Positions 1 through 6,259 of a stretch of DNA of 18,202 nucleotides are shown here, piece after piece. The stretch's first letter is position 1; each line of letters opens with the position of its first letter. This DNA comes from Synergistaceae bacterium (lineage in GTDB: Bacteria > Synergistota > Synergistia > Synergistales > Aminobacteriaceae). Location of the stretch: NCBI GenBank assembly GCA_017455085.1, contig JAFTBT010000033.1, positions 1 to 18,202 on the forward strand, read 5' to 3'. The position numbers and the translations under genes were made by a program. The notes under the pieces are model-generated. The model made no database searches, was not told the DNA's origin, and saw only the letters and a list, made by a program, of their open reading frames with translations.

Positions 1-1
1 G

Positions 2-418
2 TGGCCGATTCGTACGGTCTCCTATGGTGATCCCCCTTCGTACTGCTATCCTGACAGCGGACACCCCTGCAATATCGACAGGGTTATGCTTTCTGAGGGC
101 AGCAGGATTTTCGGAGCGAGCGTGAAGGATTCCGTTCTTGCGCGTAATTGCCTCGTGCAGGCCGGAAGCGTGGTAGAAGAGAGCATCATCGGGCATGACG
201 TAGTTATCGGGCGTAACTGCCGGATCAAGAGAGCAATCATTGACGGACACAACATTATTCCGGACGGTACTGTGATCGGAGAAGACCCGGAGCTTGACGC
301 GAAGAACTACTATGTTGACCCGAAATCGGGAATCGTTGTAGCCGGAGTGCCGAAAGAGCTGTATTTGTCTGGCAGTGACCGCGAAGAAGTCGGCCAGAGC
401 TGGGACACTATGGGCTAA
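2..418 (+). CDS. glgC: Glucose-1-phosphate adenylyltransferase, C-terminal part (truncated by window edge)
   Basis: Open frame from the first bases of the window, so the gene starts upstream; 138 residues remain. GlgC makes ADP-glucose from ATP and glucose-1-phosphate for glycogen synthesis. What is visible is the left-handed beta-helix C-terminal domain: an imperfect hexapeptide pattern (residues about 35-90, with segments such as VVEESIIGHDVVIGRNCRI) followed by the typical GlgC ending with IIPDGTVIGEDPELDAK and GIVVAGVPKELY. The leading WPIRTVSYGDPPSYCYPDSG segment also fits the region entering the beta-helix. An ATG at 86 lies inside the domain and is not a real start. The catalytic N-terminal nucleotidyltransferase half is not in view, so activity cannot be judged. 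A strong terminator follows directly, so this is the last gene of its operon. Confidence 0.9.
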   Translation, partial: WPIRTVSYGDPPSYCYPDSGHPCNIDRVMLSEGSRIFGASVKDSVLARNCLVQAGSVVEESIIGHDVVIGRNCRIKRAIIDGHNIIPDGTVIGEDPELDAKNYYVDPKSGIVVAGVPKELYLSGSDREEVGQSWDTMG

Positions 419-440
419 AAATTTCAGGACAGAAAAATTG

Positions 441-478
441 CAGCACCTCCCGTGAGAGTTTTGGGGGTGCTGTTTGTT
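441..478. terminator. Bidirectional rho-independent terminator between glgC and the leftward gene
   Basis: A 10-bp stem pairs 441-450 (CAGCACCTCC) with 463-472 (GGGGGTGCTG) using one G-T pair, with a 12-nt loop. It is followed by TTTGTTAT on the plus strand. On the minus strand the stem is followed by a run read from AGAAAAATTG, so it can serve both convergent genes. Confidence 0.85.
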
Positions 479-505
479 ATGGGTTATCGTGAATGTCTGT
501 GTGTC

Positions 506-1159
506 TCAGTCAAAAACTACTTGCCTGTGTTCCGGCTCAGTGTTTGCGGGTTTGGGGGCTTCTTCGGGTTCTTTCTCGTCAAAGTCCGCGTCAAAAGCTC
601 TGTTGCGTTTCTCGATCTCTGCTCGTGAGGGCTTCACCTGCACGTACGTTGCTGCGTTGTTGATTACGAACCACAGGCCGCCGTCGAATTGCTTCACCCA
701 CACTGCGCGGGGGTTGTCCGCTCCGGAACTCTCAAGGAATACCCGCAAATAGTCGGCCTCTCTCGTAACTTGGCCGGTAAAATTCAACTCGTAATCGTCG
801 GGATCCATAGCGTAATTATTTTCGGGTGATGACCCTTCCGCAAAGCTCCTGAATACCTGATGCCACGCAGGATCTTTCAGGCGATCCGCAAATGTAGCGT
901 AGAACGTCGACCGGTCAATCGGCAGCTCCGAACGCAGAGAGTACCGCAGCATCTTTCCGCCTTCCGTACGAGTCTCCTTGTTGATGTACGCAAACACTGC
1001 GTCAAAATACAGCTTCACCGCTCCCTTGTAGGTCTTGGCCTCAGTCTGGTAGCGCGCCTTGAATTCCTTGTACGTCTTTGGCAGCTCAGCATGTGCAGGA
1101 AAATTCACCAGCAGTACCAACAGCACAGCATACGCAAAAAATTTCACTCTGCTCTTCAT
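506..1159 (-). CDS. Exported hypothetical protein, 217 aa
   Basis: Not confidently assigned to a family. Residues 1-24 form a clear Sec signal peptide (MKSR, hydrophobic run, cleavage after AHA). The mature part is soluble alpha/beta-looking, about 165 residues, with an acidic, proline-rich, probably disordered tail (about 190-217, EKEPEEAPKPANTEPEH). No cysteine is visible in the mature protein and no catalytic motif was recognised. It starts 13 nt after the end of the upstream minus-strand gene, with GGAGA just ahead of the ATG, so the two are probably cotranscribed. It ends against the bidirectional terminator shared with glgC. Likely periplasmic; function unknown. Confidence 0.75.
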   Translation of the reverse strand: MKSRVKFFAYAVLLVLLVNFPAHAELPKTYKEFKARYQTEAKTYKGAVKLYFDAVFAYINKETRTEGGKMLRYSLRSELPIDRSTFYATFADRLKDPAWHQVFRSFAEGSSPENNYAMDPDDYELNFTGQVTREADYLRVFLESSGADNPRAVWVKQFDGGLWFVINNAATYVQVKPSRAEIEKRNRAFDADFDEKEPEEAPKPANTEPEHRQVVFD

Positions 1160-1172
1160 GATATATCATCTC

Positions 1173-1760
1173 CTACTTGACGTAATAGACGTAATCCAGA
1201 ATATTGCTCTTGGCGAAACCGTAGGAAGTTATCGGGCCTTCCTCCTTCAGCTTGAACACGTGCCCAAAATATCCGTCTGACCTCTTGGAGCATTGAGGGA
1301 TTCCGTTTCCGCCCTTGAGTGCCTTGATGTGGTCGGGCTGAACGTCCCAATCCTTGATGTTGAGATTGACTCCGTAGAATGAGTAGAATTTTTTCCCGCA
1401 GAGCATACACTCCCAGCCGTACAGTTTTTGACTCAGAGTCCCGCCGCCGTCAATGATCACTATTCTGTTCATGTTGCTCTTGATGAACTCCATGCTGACG
1501 TTTCGGGTGCCTACCTTGACGAATCTGTGCATCTTGAAACCGTTTTTGCAGTCCTTCATGTGTTTGCTTCTGTCCGAAAGCATGTAGACTTTTTTCGGCT
1601 GAGCCTCAACGGGGATTTTGTCGAGGGGGTCTCCCTTGAAGCAAAAGAATGACTCCTTGCAGATCATACAGTCGTGCTGATCGAGGTCAATCTTCACCTC
1701 AGCACAGGCCATTCCTGCAAGTGCAAGTACTAACGCTACAGCAACTATATATTTCTTCAT
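1173..1760 (-). CDS. Exported protein with two tandem CxxC...C...H modules, 195 aa
   Basis: Signal peptide at residues 1-20 (cleavage after ACA). The mature protein consists of two similar halves. Half one has C31-x2-C34, then aromatic residues (FFCF), C71 and H78, and ends with FIKSNMNRIV. Half two has C118-x2-C121 with FYSF, C157 and H167, and ends with FAKSNILDYV. Shared spacing and wording (CMIC/CMLC, F-x-K-S-N) indicate an internal duplication, and the C,C,C,H set suggests one metal site or a disulfide/redox site per half. The family is not recognised. First gene of a two-gene leftward operon; RBS AGAGG upstream of the ATG. The promoter overlaps that of the divergent gene at 1841. Because the protein is exported, zinc or another metal would be bound in the periplasm, or the pairs may be oxidised; sequence alone does not decide. 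Confidence 0.8.
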   Translation of the reverse strand: MKKYIVAVALVLALAGMACAEVKIDLDQHDCMICKESFFCFKGDPLDKIPVEAQPKKVYMLSDRSKHMKDCKNGFKMHRFVKVGTRNVSMEFIKSNMNRIVIIDGGGTLSQKLYGWECMLCGKKFYSFYGVNLNIKDWDVQPDHIKALKGGNGIPQCSKRSDGYFGHVFKLKEEGPITSYGFAKSNILDYVYYVK

Positions 1761-1777
1761 GAGTACAACCTCTTTTC

Positions 1778-1811
1778 TGTGTGATGGATTTCGGTGCTAT
1801 AGTATCACACA
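1778..1811. promoter_or_regulatory. Overlapping divergent promoters within an 8-bp inverted repeat
   Basis: Plus strand: extended -10 TGC-TATAGT (1795-1803) for the gene at 1841. Minus strand: TGA-TACTAT, read from 1799-1807, for the gene ending at 1173. The two -10 elements almost coincide. They sit next to a perfect inverted repeat, TGTGTGAT (1778-1785) and ATCACACA (1804-1811), with 18 nt between arms. No convincing -35 was seen for either direction. The arrangement suggests one regulator site controlling both operons (inference). Confidence 0.5.
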
Positions 1812-1840
1812 TCCATTTTTATTTTGAGGAGGCTATAGCC

Positions 1841-2512
1841 ATGCGGAAATTACTCATATTCCGGAGGGCTACTCTGTGTGCGTTATGCGCGATGATGTTT
1901 TCCGGAGCAGCTTTCGGAGCAAGCAGGCAGGACATGAAGCGGCTCGGTGTGTTCATCAGCAACTTCACTGAAACGGGACTGTTCAACTTCGACATTAGGG
2001 CAGAGAACACCGATGATGACGACGGATTGCTTCACTTGGGAATGCCTGAGAATGTTACGGAGCTTGCACGTTTCGGGATAATCCACAACTTCATCAACAA
2101 CAAATCGCGAATCAAAAAGTGCCGTGATAGGAACTGCGAGTCCGGGCCGCTGGTGATCGACAAGAAATATGTGGCCGAATCCGTGAGCAAATACTTCGGG
2201 CTTGAGCTTGACGCTATGGACTTGAGCGTGATAGACGAAGATTCATCTGCTGTGTTCTCGTATGACGGAAGGCAGTTTCATTTTGCTGCGGACAGCTTCA
2301 GGGATCCCGGAAATGATGCAGTGTATTACGCGGAAGTTCAGGACGTTGACAGCGAAGGCAGATACACGGCAGTATCCGGCTATGTTTACGACAGCAAGAG
2401 GACGACGAATGAACGCGGTACGTTTTCTGCGATGGTGATACCCAGCAAGTGGCAGGGCAAAGATTCGTGGCTGATTATCAGCATGTCCACAGAATGGGAT
2501 GATGACCTATGA
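1841..2512 (+). CDS. Exported hypothetical protein, 223 aa
   Basis: The start is set at the ATG at 1841, which has GAGGAGG at 1826-1832, 8 nt upstream, and begins a proper signal peptide (MRKLLIFRR, hydrophobic stretch, cleavage near AFG/AS). An earlier in-frame ATG at 1781 lies upstream of or within the promoter and is rejected. The mature protein (about 195 residues) is acidic, with DDDD near residue 57, a CRDRNC pair near residue 100, and beta-rich C-terminal sequence. No family was recognised. It is the first of three rightward exported-protein genes, and its stop overlaps the next start as ATGA at 2509-2512, which points to translational coupling. Probably periplasmic; function unknown. 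Confidence 0.75.
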   Translation: MRKLLIFRRATLCALCAMMFSGAAFGASRQDMKRLGVFISNFTETGLFNFDIRAENTDDDDGLLHLGMPENVTELARFGIIHNFINNKSRIKKCRDRNCESGPLVIDKKYVAESVSKYFGLELDAMDLSVIDEDSSAVFSYDGRQFHFAADSFRDPGNDAVYYAEVQDVDSEGRYTAVSGYVYDSKRTTNERGTFSAMVIPSKWQGKDSWLIISMSTEWDDDL

Positions 2513-3204
2513 GGAAAATACTTGCGTTGTTATGCGTGGTGTTGTTCTGCGGATCGGCGTATGCGGCCAAGTATCCGGAGATGGGCATATGCACCGGCGA
2601 AAAAGTCAGGCTCATAGAATCCCCAAGCAGTAAGGGAAAAATCATCGGTCTTGTTAAGCCGGACAGAAATAGATTCGTGGTGCTGGGTGAAGTCCATTCA
2701 GGAGGGCAGAAATGGTACATGATAGACCATCCCACAAAGAGAGGGACTGCCTATGTTGCGGCTGAGTACGTCGAGATTACGCCTGTGGGGAATGTGTTTG
2801 CGGAGGTGAGACTGACTTTCGGCGTATACCCTGAAAAGACCCGTGCGATTTTCGGGAGGCCTTTGGGGAACGGCTCACAACATCTAGGTGAGCGGGAACG
2901 CTATAACTTTTGGTACGACGAGAACGGAATATGGAGCGTTAGTGTCATGCATACTGACGAGAAAGCTATAGCCGGGATTCGTATCGGTGATAACGCAAGA
3001 AAATTGCTTAGTATGGGAATGCCGGAATCAGCTTTGCACGTAGAGTTAGACGATGACGACGAAGCCGGTTGCGCTATGAGTAACTGGACATACGACAATG
3101 AGAAAACTGGAGAGCATATATATTTCCAGTTCTCAGACGAAAACGGTGACGGAGAATTTGTGATAGATAATCTGTCTTGGTATAGGGACACGGAGGAGGA
3201 TTAA
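2509..3204 (+). CDS. Exported bacterial SH3-domain protein, 231 aa (paralogue A)
   Basis: Signal peptide 1-19 (MRKILALLCVVLFCGSAYA). Residues about 22-92 resemble a bacterial SH3 domain: VRLIESPSSKGKIIGLV, then FVVLGEV, GQKWYMID and GTAYVAAEYVE, the usual order of the fold. Residues about 95-231 are a second domain with FAEVRLTFGVYPEKTR, GIRIGDNARKLLSMGMPES and an aromatic C-terminal strand (NLSWYRD). Both domains are shared with the next gene, so the pair arose by tandem duplication. SH3b domains in exported proteins often bind cell-wall peptides, but no enzyme domain is attached here, so a wall-sensing or scaffold role is only inference. Start overlaps the upstream stop by 4 nt. Confidence 0.78.
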   Translation: MRKILALLCVVLFCGSAYAAKYPEMGICTGEKVRLIESPSSKGKIIGLVKPDRNRFVVLGEVHSGGQKWYMIDHPTKRGTAYVAAEYVEITPVGNVFAEVRLTFGVYPEKTRAIFGRPLGNGSQHLGERERYNFWYDENGIWSVSVMHTDEKAIAGIRIGDNARKLLSMGMPESALHVELDDDDEAGCAMSNWTYDNEKTGEHIYFQFSDENGDGEFVIDNLSWYRDTEED

Positions 3205-3207
3205 GCT

Positions 3208-3936
3208 ATGAAGAAAATAATTGCGGTTTTGTGGTTGATGGTGATGTGTGGGACTGCGCAGGCTATGAATTTTCCGGAGCTGGGTGTATGCACTGGCGAT
3301 AACGTCAGGATTCGGGCATCGGCAGGCACAAAAGGAAAAGTGATTGACAGGGCTGACGCTGGGACGCAGTTCATAATTCTCGGTGAGACGAGAGCAAACG
3401 GCAAGAAGTGGTACAGGATAGACCTTCCGAAAAAGAAGGGCAGTGCGTATATAGCTGCGGAGTTTGTTGCGGGTTGGTACAGCGAGGGAAAAATTCCTGT
3501 AGGGCGGGATTTTGCGGAGGTCAGGCTGAATTTCGGGATAACTCCGGAAAAGACGAGGCTGCTGCTTGGGAAGCCGATTGAGGAACGAGGGCAGGATGAG
3601 TTCAACTACTTGACGTATCGTGGATGCGATGTGCATTTCACGGAGCAGCATTTGAGCGGTGTGCATGTCCACAAGAAGGGCTATGAGATAGCGGGCTGTC
3701 AGGTAGGGGATAACGCGATGAAGCTGGTGGTGTTTGGGATGCCGGATGATGAGCTGCCAGACCTCACGGATGAGAAATACAAGCACTGGGATGCGGAAGA
3801 GGACGGCCCGATAGGTCCTGAAGGATGGACGTATGAGAGTGCGTCAGGCGAGGAGATATTTTTCGGGTTCGAGTACACTGACGACGAAGTCAAGATAGAG
3901 AGCATTACGTGGAACTGTCCGCAAGGTGAGGGCTAA
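3208..3936 (+). CDS. Exported bacterial SH3-domain protein, 242 aa (paralogue B)
   Basis: Paralogue of the preceding gene, starting 3 nt after its stop; the RBS GGAGGAGG lies inside the previous reading frame. Signal peptide 1-19 (cleavage after AQA). The SH3-like part at about 22-90 has VRIRASAGTKGKVIDR, FIILGET, KKWYRIDLP and GSAYIAAEFV. The second domain has FAEVRLNFGITPEKTR, CQVGDNAMKLVVFGMPDD and a C-terminal ITWNC strand. Compared with paralogue A it has a short insert (GWYSEGK) between the domains and a longer acidic segment (DAEEDGPIGPEG). Domain order and motif spacing are otherwise the same. Ligand unknown. Last gene of the three-gene operon; a terminator follows at 4060. Confidence 0.78.
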   Translation: MKKIIAVLWLMVMCGTAQAMNFPELGVCTGDNVRIRASAGTKGKVIDRADAGTQFIILGETRANGKKWYRIDLPKKKGSAYIAAEFVAGWYSEGKIPVGRDFAEVRLNFGITPEKTRLLLGKPIEERGQDEFNYLTYRGCDVHFTEQHLSGVHVHKKGYEIAGCQVGDNAMKLVVFGMPDDELPDLTDEKYKHWDAEEDGPIGPEGWTYESASGEEIFFGFEYTDDEVKIESITWNCPQGEG

Positions 3937-4059
3937 AGATTCGGAGGTATGCGGAGAAAAAATAACAGCGATTCTATTTCGTGAGACATCTCTGTGAATA
4001 AAGGTGTATGCTGAATTTACTGGGAGTTTTTGTAGTTGTAAATGTAGTTGTAAAACGCG

Positions 4060-4097
4060 GCACTCTTTCGGGAAAACTGGAGGGGTGCTGATTTTTT
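4060..4097 (+). terminator. Rho-independent terminator of the exported-protein operon
   Basis: Stem of 10 bp with three G-T pairs: 4060-4069 (GCACTCTTTC) with 4079-4088 (GGAGGGGTGC), 9-nt loop, followed by TGATTTTTT. It lies 123 nt after the stop of the second SH3 gene. Confidence 0.7.
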
Positions 4098-4132
4098 GCG
4101 GTGATGCTTCGCGCGTGAAATTATATATACAA

Positions 4133-4162
4133 ATAACAAAAAGCAAAGGTTTATGCTATAAT
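4133..4162 (+). promoter_or_regulatory. Promoter of the pilin gene, extended -10 type
   Basis: TGC-TATAAT at 4154-4162 is a perfect extended -10 element. A weak -35 (ATAACA, 4133-4138) stands 18 nt upstream. Transcription would start near 4169, leaving a 5' leader of about 175 nt. Confidence 0.6.
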
Positions 4163-4345
4163 TCCATTTGCCTAGGTTATGCACATGACGTGTATCGTCT
4201 TTATCTTTGCTCGTATTTATTATATCACATGGCGGATTAGGCGTGAATTATTTGTGTGCAAAAACTTTCGTATGTTGGCGGGCTGTAGGATAGGCTCAAG
4301 GGACGTAACACTAGTATTCAGCACACATTAAGAAGGAAAAAATTC

Positions 4346-4885
4346 ATGAAGAAATTTCGCAAAGGATTCACGTTAGTCGAATTATTGATAGTGATTGCAG
4401 TATTAGGAGCACTCGCAGCGACAATGGCAACATCCAGCCAGAAAGCTACAGGCCTTGCAAAAGCGCAGTCAATCGTCAACAACCTGAACTCCTGCAAAGT
4501 AGCAGCATTCCTGTATTATTCAGAACACCGCGATGATGATTTAGCGACCGTAAAAGCAAGTGAGTTCCTGAAAGACGGCGAATATATTCCTACATGGTCG
4601 AAGTTCAGCACGAAAGGTACAAAGTATGCGCCCGGTAATGGTCAGGGCTTCGGGAGCTGGGACGTAAAAGTAGATTTCACTGGCGACGCGGATGCTAATG
4701 GAATAACTACAGCACTGAAAGCTATCAGAGGGTTTGATGACATTGGAGACCACCAGAATTTCACGATAGAGTTATCCACAGGCAAAATCACTGCGGGTGA
4801 TGCATCAACTAGTGGCAGCTCTGGCAGCAGCTCTGGCGGTGGCGGTACTGGTAGCACTGATGGCGACGAACAGTCAGGCGACTAA
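4346..4885 (+). CDS. Type IV pilin / pseudopilin-like protein, 179 aa
   Basis: Class III signal at the N terminus: a short basic leader (MKKFRKG), cleavage between G7 and F8, Glu at mature position 5 (E12), and a hydrophobic spine FTLVELLIVIAVLGALAA. This is the signature processed by prepilin peptidase PilD, giving N-methyl-Phe pilins or type II secretion pseudopilins. The globular part (about 45-150) has a single cysteine (C50), so it lacks the C-terminal disulfide loop of classic major pilins. The end is a Ser/Gly-rich low-complexity run (153-172) followed by TDGDEQSGD. RBS AGAAGGA at 4331-4337. No assembly ATPase, PilC or PilD gene is nearby, so the assembly machine must be elsewhere. Monocistronic: own promoter upstream, terminator downstream. 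Either minor/major pilin or pseudopilin; not decidable here. Confidence 0.85.
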   Translation: MKKFRKGFTLVELLIVIAVLGALAATMATSSQKATGLAKAQSIVNNLNSCKVAAFLYYSEHRDDDLATVKASEFLKDGEYIPTWSKFSTKGTKYAPGNGQGFGSWDVKVDFTGDADANGITTALKAIRGFDDIGDHQNFTIELSTGKITAGDASTSGSSGSSSGGGGTGSTDGDEQSGD

Positions 4886-4927
4886 TGACTAAGCTATCAA
4901 CCTACAACCAACCAACACACATAAAAA

Positions 4928-4967
4928 GAGTCCCCCTCCACACACAGAGAGGGACTCTCATTTTTCT
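4928..4967. terminator. Bidirectional terminator between pilin gene and cbiK
   Basis: 4928-4938 (GAGTCCCCCTC) pairs with 4947-4957 (GAGAGGGACTC) with one C-A mismatch. It is followed by TCATTTTTCTTTC on plus and, on minus, by CTTTTTAT. It serves the convergent pilin and cbiK genes. Confidence 0.8.
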
Positions 4968-5007
4968 TTCTCACCATCTCCCCGCTGATGGGTATGTACT
5001 CACTCCG

Positions 5008-5886
5008 CTACTCCATAAGTTCAGAAATCTTTGCAGTGAATTTCCTCGCTATATTCTCATCCTCACCTAGCCCAACAAGATACGTACTAACATCCTTCCA
5101 GCCCTCAGCCTTCAGAACATTCACCCACGACTCCGGATCGTCCTCGCCAGCTAAATCGTTATGCGCATGATCCCCCGCAACAATCATCATCGGACTCAGA
5201 ATCAGCTTCTTCACTTCCGGATGCCGCTTCAGCCTCACGATCACGTCCTCAATCTTCGGAGCAGCTTCCACAGTCCCGACAAAGAATCTCCCGTACGCTT
5301 TCGTGTCCAGAGCCAGCTGCAGCTGTGAGTACATAGCGTTCGCGAAGTGTTCGGGTGTTCCGTGTCCCATGAGAATCACTGCGGTGTGTTCGTCCTGAAG
5401 ATACTTCCTGAATCTCTGGAGCAACACGTCCGCCATACCTTCGCAGTCGTCAGATCCGTCAAGGAAGGGCCGGCCAAGTTTGAGAGTCCTGAATCCGTAT
5501 TTGCCCTTTAGAGTCCCGAAAGCCCCTACAACATTTGCGAGTTCGTCAAATTCTTCGCCGGGAATCATGTGTGTGGGCATGACGTACACGCGCGAAAATC
5601 CTTCGTTGTTAAGCTGTGCGAGTGCCTGCACCGGATTCGGGATGCTCTCTCCGGACTCACGGGCTATCTTTCTGCGGATGATGTTCGACGTGAACGCAAG
5701 CCTGACTTCACACTTCGGGAACTCTTTACGAGCGGAGTCTGCGAGGTTGTCGATGGCATGTCTGGCTTCCGGTACTGATGTCCCGAACGACACAACCAGA
5801 ACCGCAGATTTGTCGTCCTCAGCATACACGGCAGAAGGTACGAGCAGAAGAACAGCAAGTAGAATTGCACTGATGGTTTTATGCAT
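5008..5886 (-). CDS. cbiK: Periplasmic sirohydrochlorin cobaltochelatase, CbiK type
   Basis: Class II chelatase that inserts Co2+ (or Fe2+) into sirohydrochlorin, early in anaerobic cobalamin or siroheme synthesis. Evidence: VVSFGTSVPEAR near the start of the mature protein, MPTHMIPGEEFDE (H106), the metal-site His in MGHGTPEH (H175), TVEAAP (E207) and GDHAHNDLAGED (H240/H242), all in CbiK order; 292 residues, slightly longer than cytoplasmic CbiK because of a signal peptide at 1-22 (cleavage after VYA). An exported form is known from Desulfovibrio (CbiK-P), where it binds heme and has been linked to tetrapyrrole or iron handling rather than cobalamin synthesis. No other cbi genes are near, so such a side role is plausible here too. 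RBS AGGAGG at 5897-5902. The promoter lies in the first copy of the adjacent repeat array. Confidence 0.9.
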   Translation of the reverse strand: MHKTISAILLAVLLLVPSAVYAEDDKSAVLVVSFGTSVPEARHAIDNLADSARKEFPKCEVRLAFTSNIIRRKIARESGESIPNPVQALAQLNNEGFSRVYVMPTHMIPGEEFDELANVVGAFGTLKGKYGFRTLKLGRPFLDGSDDCEGMADVLLQRFRKYLQDEHTAVILMGHGTPEHFANAMYSQLQLALDTKAYGRFFVGTVEAAPKIEDVIVRLKRHPEVKKLILSPMMIVAGDHAHNDLAGEDDPESWVNVLKAEGWKDVSTYLVGLGEDENIARKFTAKISELME

Positions 5887-5913
5887 TGAGAAATTACCTC
5901 CTGAAAAGTTTTA

Positions 5914-6192
5914 TGTGTGAAAGATTATACATGCTTTTGTGCTTCGGGGTGTAGGTGTGTGAAATGATACATGCTTTTGTGCTTCGGGGTGTAGGTGTGT
6001 GAAATGATACATGCTTTTGCGATTCTGGGGTGTAGGTGTGTGAAATGATACATGCTTTTGCGATTCGGGAGTGTAGGTGTGTGAAATGATACATGCTTTT
6101 GCGATTCGGGGTGTAAGTGTGTGAAATGATACATGCTTTTGCGATTCGGGAGTGTAGGTGTGTGAAATGATACATGCTTTTGCGATTCGGGG
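5914..6192. repeat. Seven-copy 40-41 bp tandem repeat in a divergent promoter region
   Basis: Units start at about 5914, 5956, 5996, 6037, 6078, 6118 and 6159; lengths are 42, 40, 41, 41, 40, 41 and a partial last unit. The plus-strand unit reads TGTGTGAAATGATACATGC, then TTTTGCGATTCGGGGTGTAGG with small variations (GTGCTTC in units 1-2, GGGAG in units 4 and 6). Copies are contiguous, without spacers, so this is not CRISPR. On the minus strand each unit carries GCATG-TATCAT; the copy nearest cbiK reads GCATG-TATAAT, a consensus -10. Unit length is not a multiple of three, which argues against coding. The array fills most of the 373-nt gap between cbiK and the HD-domain gene. Confidence 0.9.
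5924..5931 (-). promoter_or_regulatory. Putative cbiK -10 element inside repeat unit 1
   Basis: The minus-strand sequence TGTATAAT lies in the repeat unit closest to cbiK; the other six units have TGTATCAT at the same place. It is about 38 nt upstream of the start codon, with AGGAGG between. No -35 was recognised. Confidence 0.5.
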
Positions 6193-6210
6193 TATTGACG
6201 CGAAATAATA

Positions 6211-6216
6211 TATAAT
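6211..6216 (+). promoter_or_regulatory. Putative -10 for the HD-domain/two-component operon
   Basis: TATAAT followed by ACTG, 44 nt before the TTG start codon and just downstream of the repeat array. TTGACG at 6195-6200 is only 10 nt upstream, too close for a normal -35. Confidence 0.4.
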
Positions 6217-6259
6217 ACTGAAAATCCTCAGCATATTTTTACGTAAGGAGTACTGTACA

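Larger units (their letters stand above)
3937..4345. other. Intergenic region: terminator, short tandem duplication, promoter and long leader
   Basis: This 409-nt stretch contains no convincing gene. In order it holds a perfect 12-bp tandem duplication (TGTAGTTGTAAA at 4031-4042 and 4043-4054), a terminator (4060-4097), an extended -10 promoter (4133-4162) and a leader of roughly 175 nt before the pilin gene. In the leader, 4253-4259 (TGTGTGC) can pair with 4321-4327 (GCACACA), just upstream of the Shine-Dalgarno sequence. No known riboswitch consensus was recognised. Confidence 0.6.

Noticed and set aside
86..418. ATG at 86 as the start of a short glgC-like gene
   Set aside because: The same frame is open to the window edge and upstream residues belong to GlgC; the gene is truncated by the window.
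1781..1840. Longer N terminus for the gene at 1841
   Set aside because: The ATG at 1781 lies upstream of or within the -10 region and has no Shine-Dalgarno; the later ATG begins a signal peptide.
4004..4240. 78-aa open frame in the pilin upstream region
   Set aside because: It crosses a terminator and a promoter and has no recognisable ribosome binding site or domain.
4253..4327. c-di-GMP riboswitch in the pilin leader
   Set aside because: The core motifs of the known classes were not found; only one long-range helix is visible.
5914..6192. CRISPR array
   Set aside because: The units are directly contiguous with no unique spacers and no cas genes are near.
6195..6216. TTGACG and TATAAT as a complete promoter
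   Set aside because: The spacer is only 10 nt, too short for a sigma-70 pair; only the -10 is kept.
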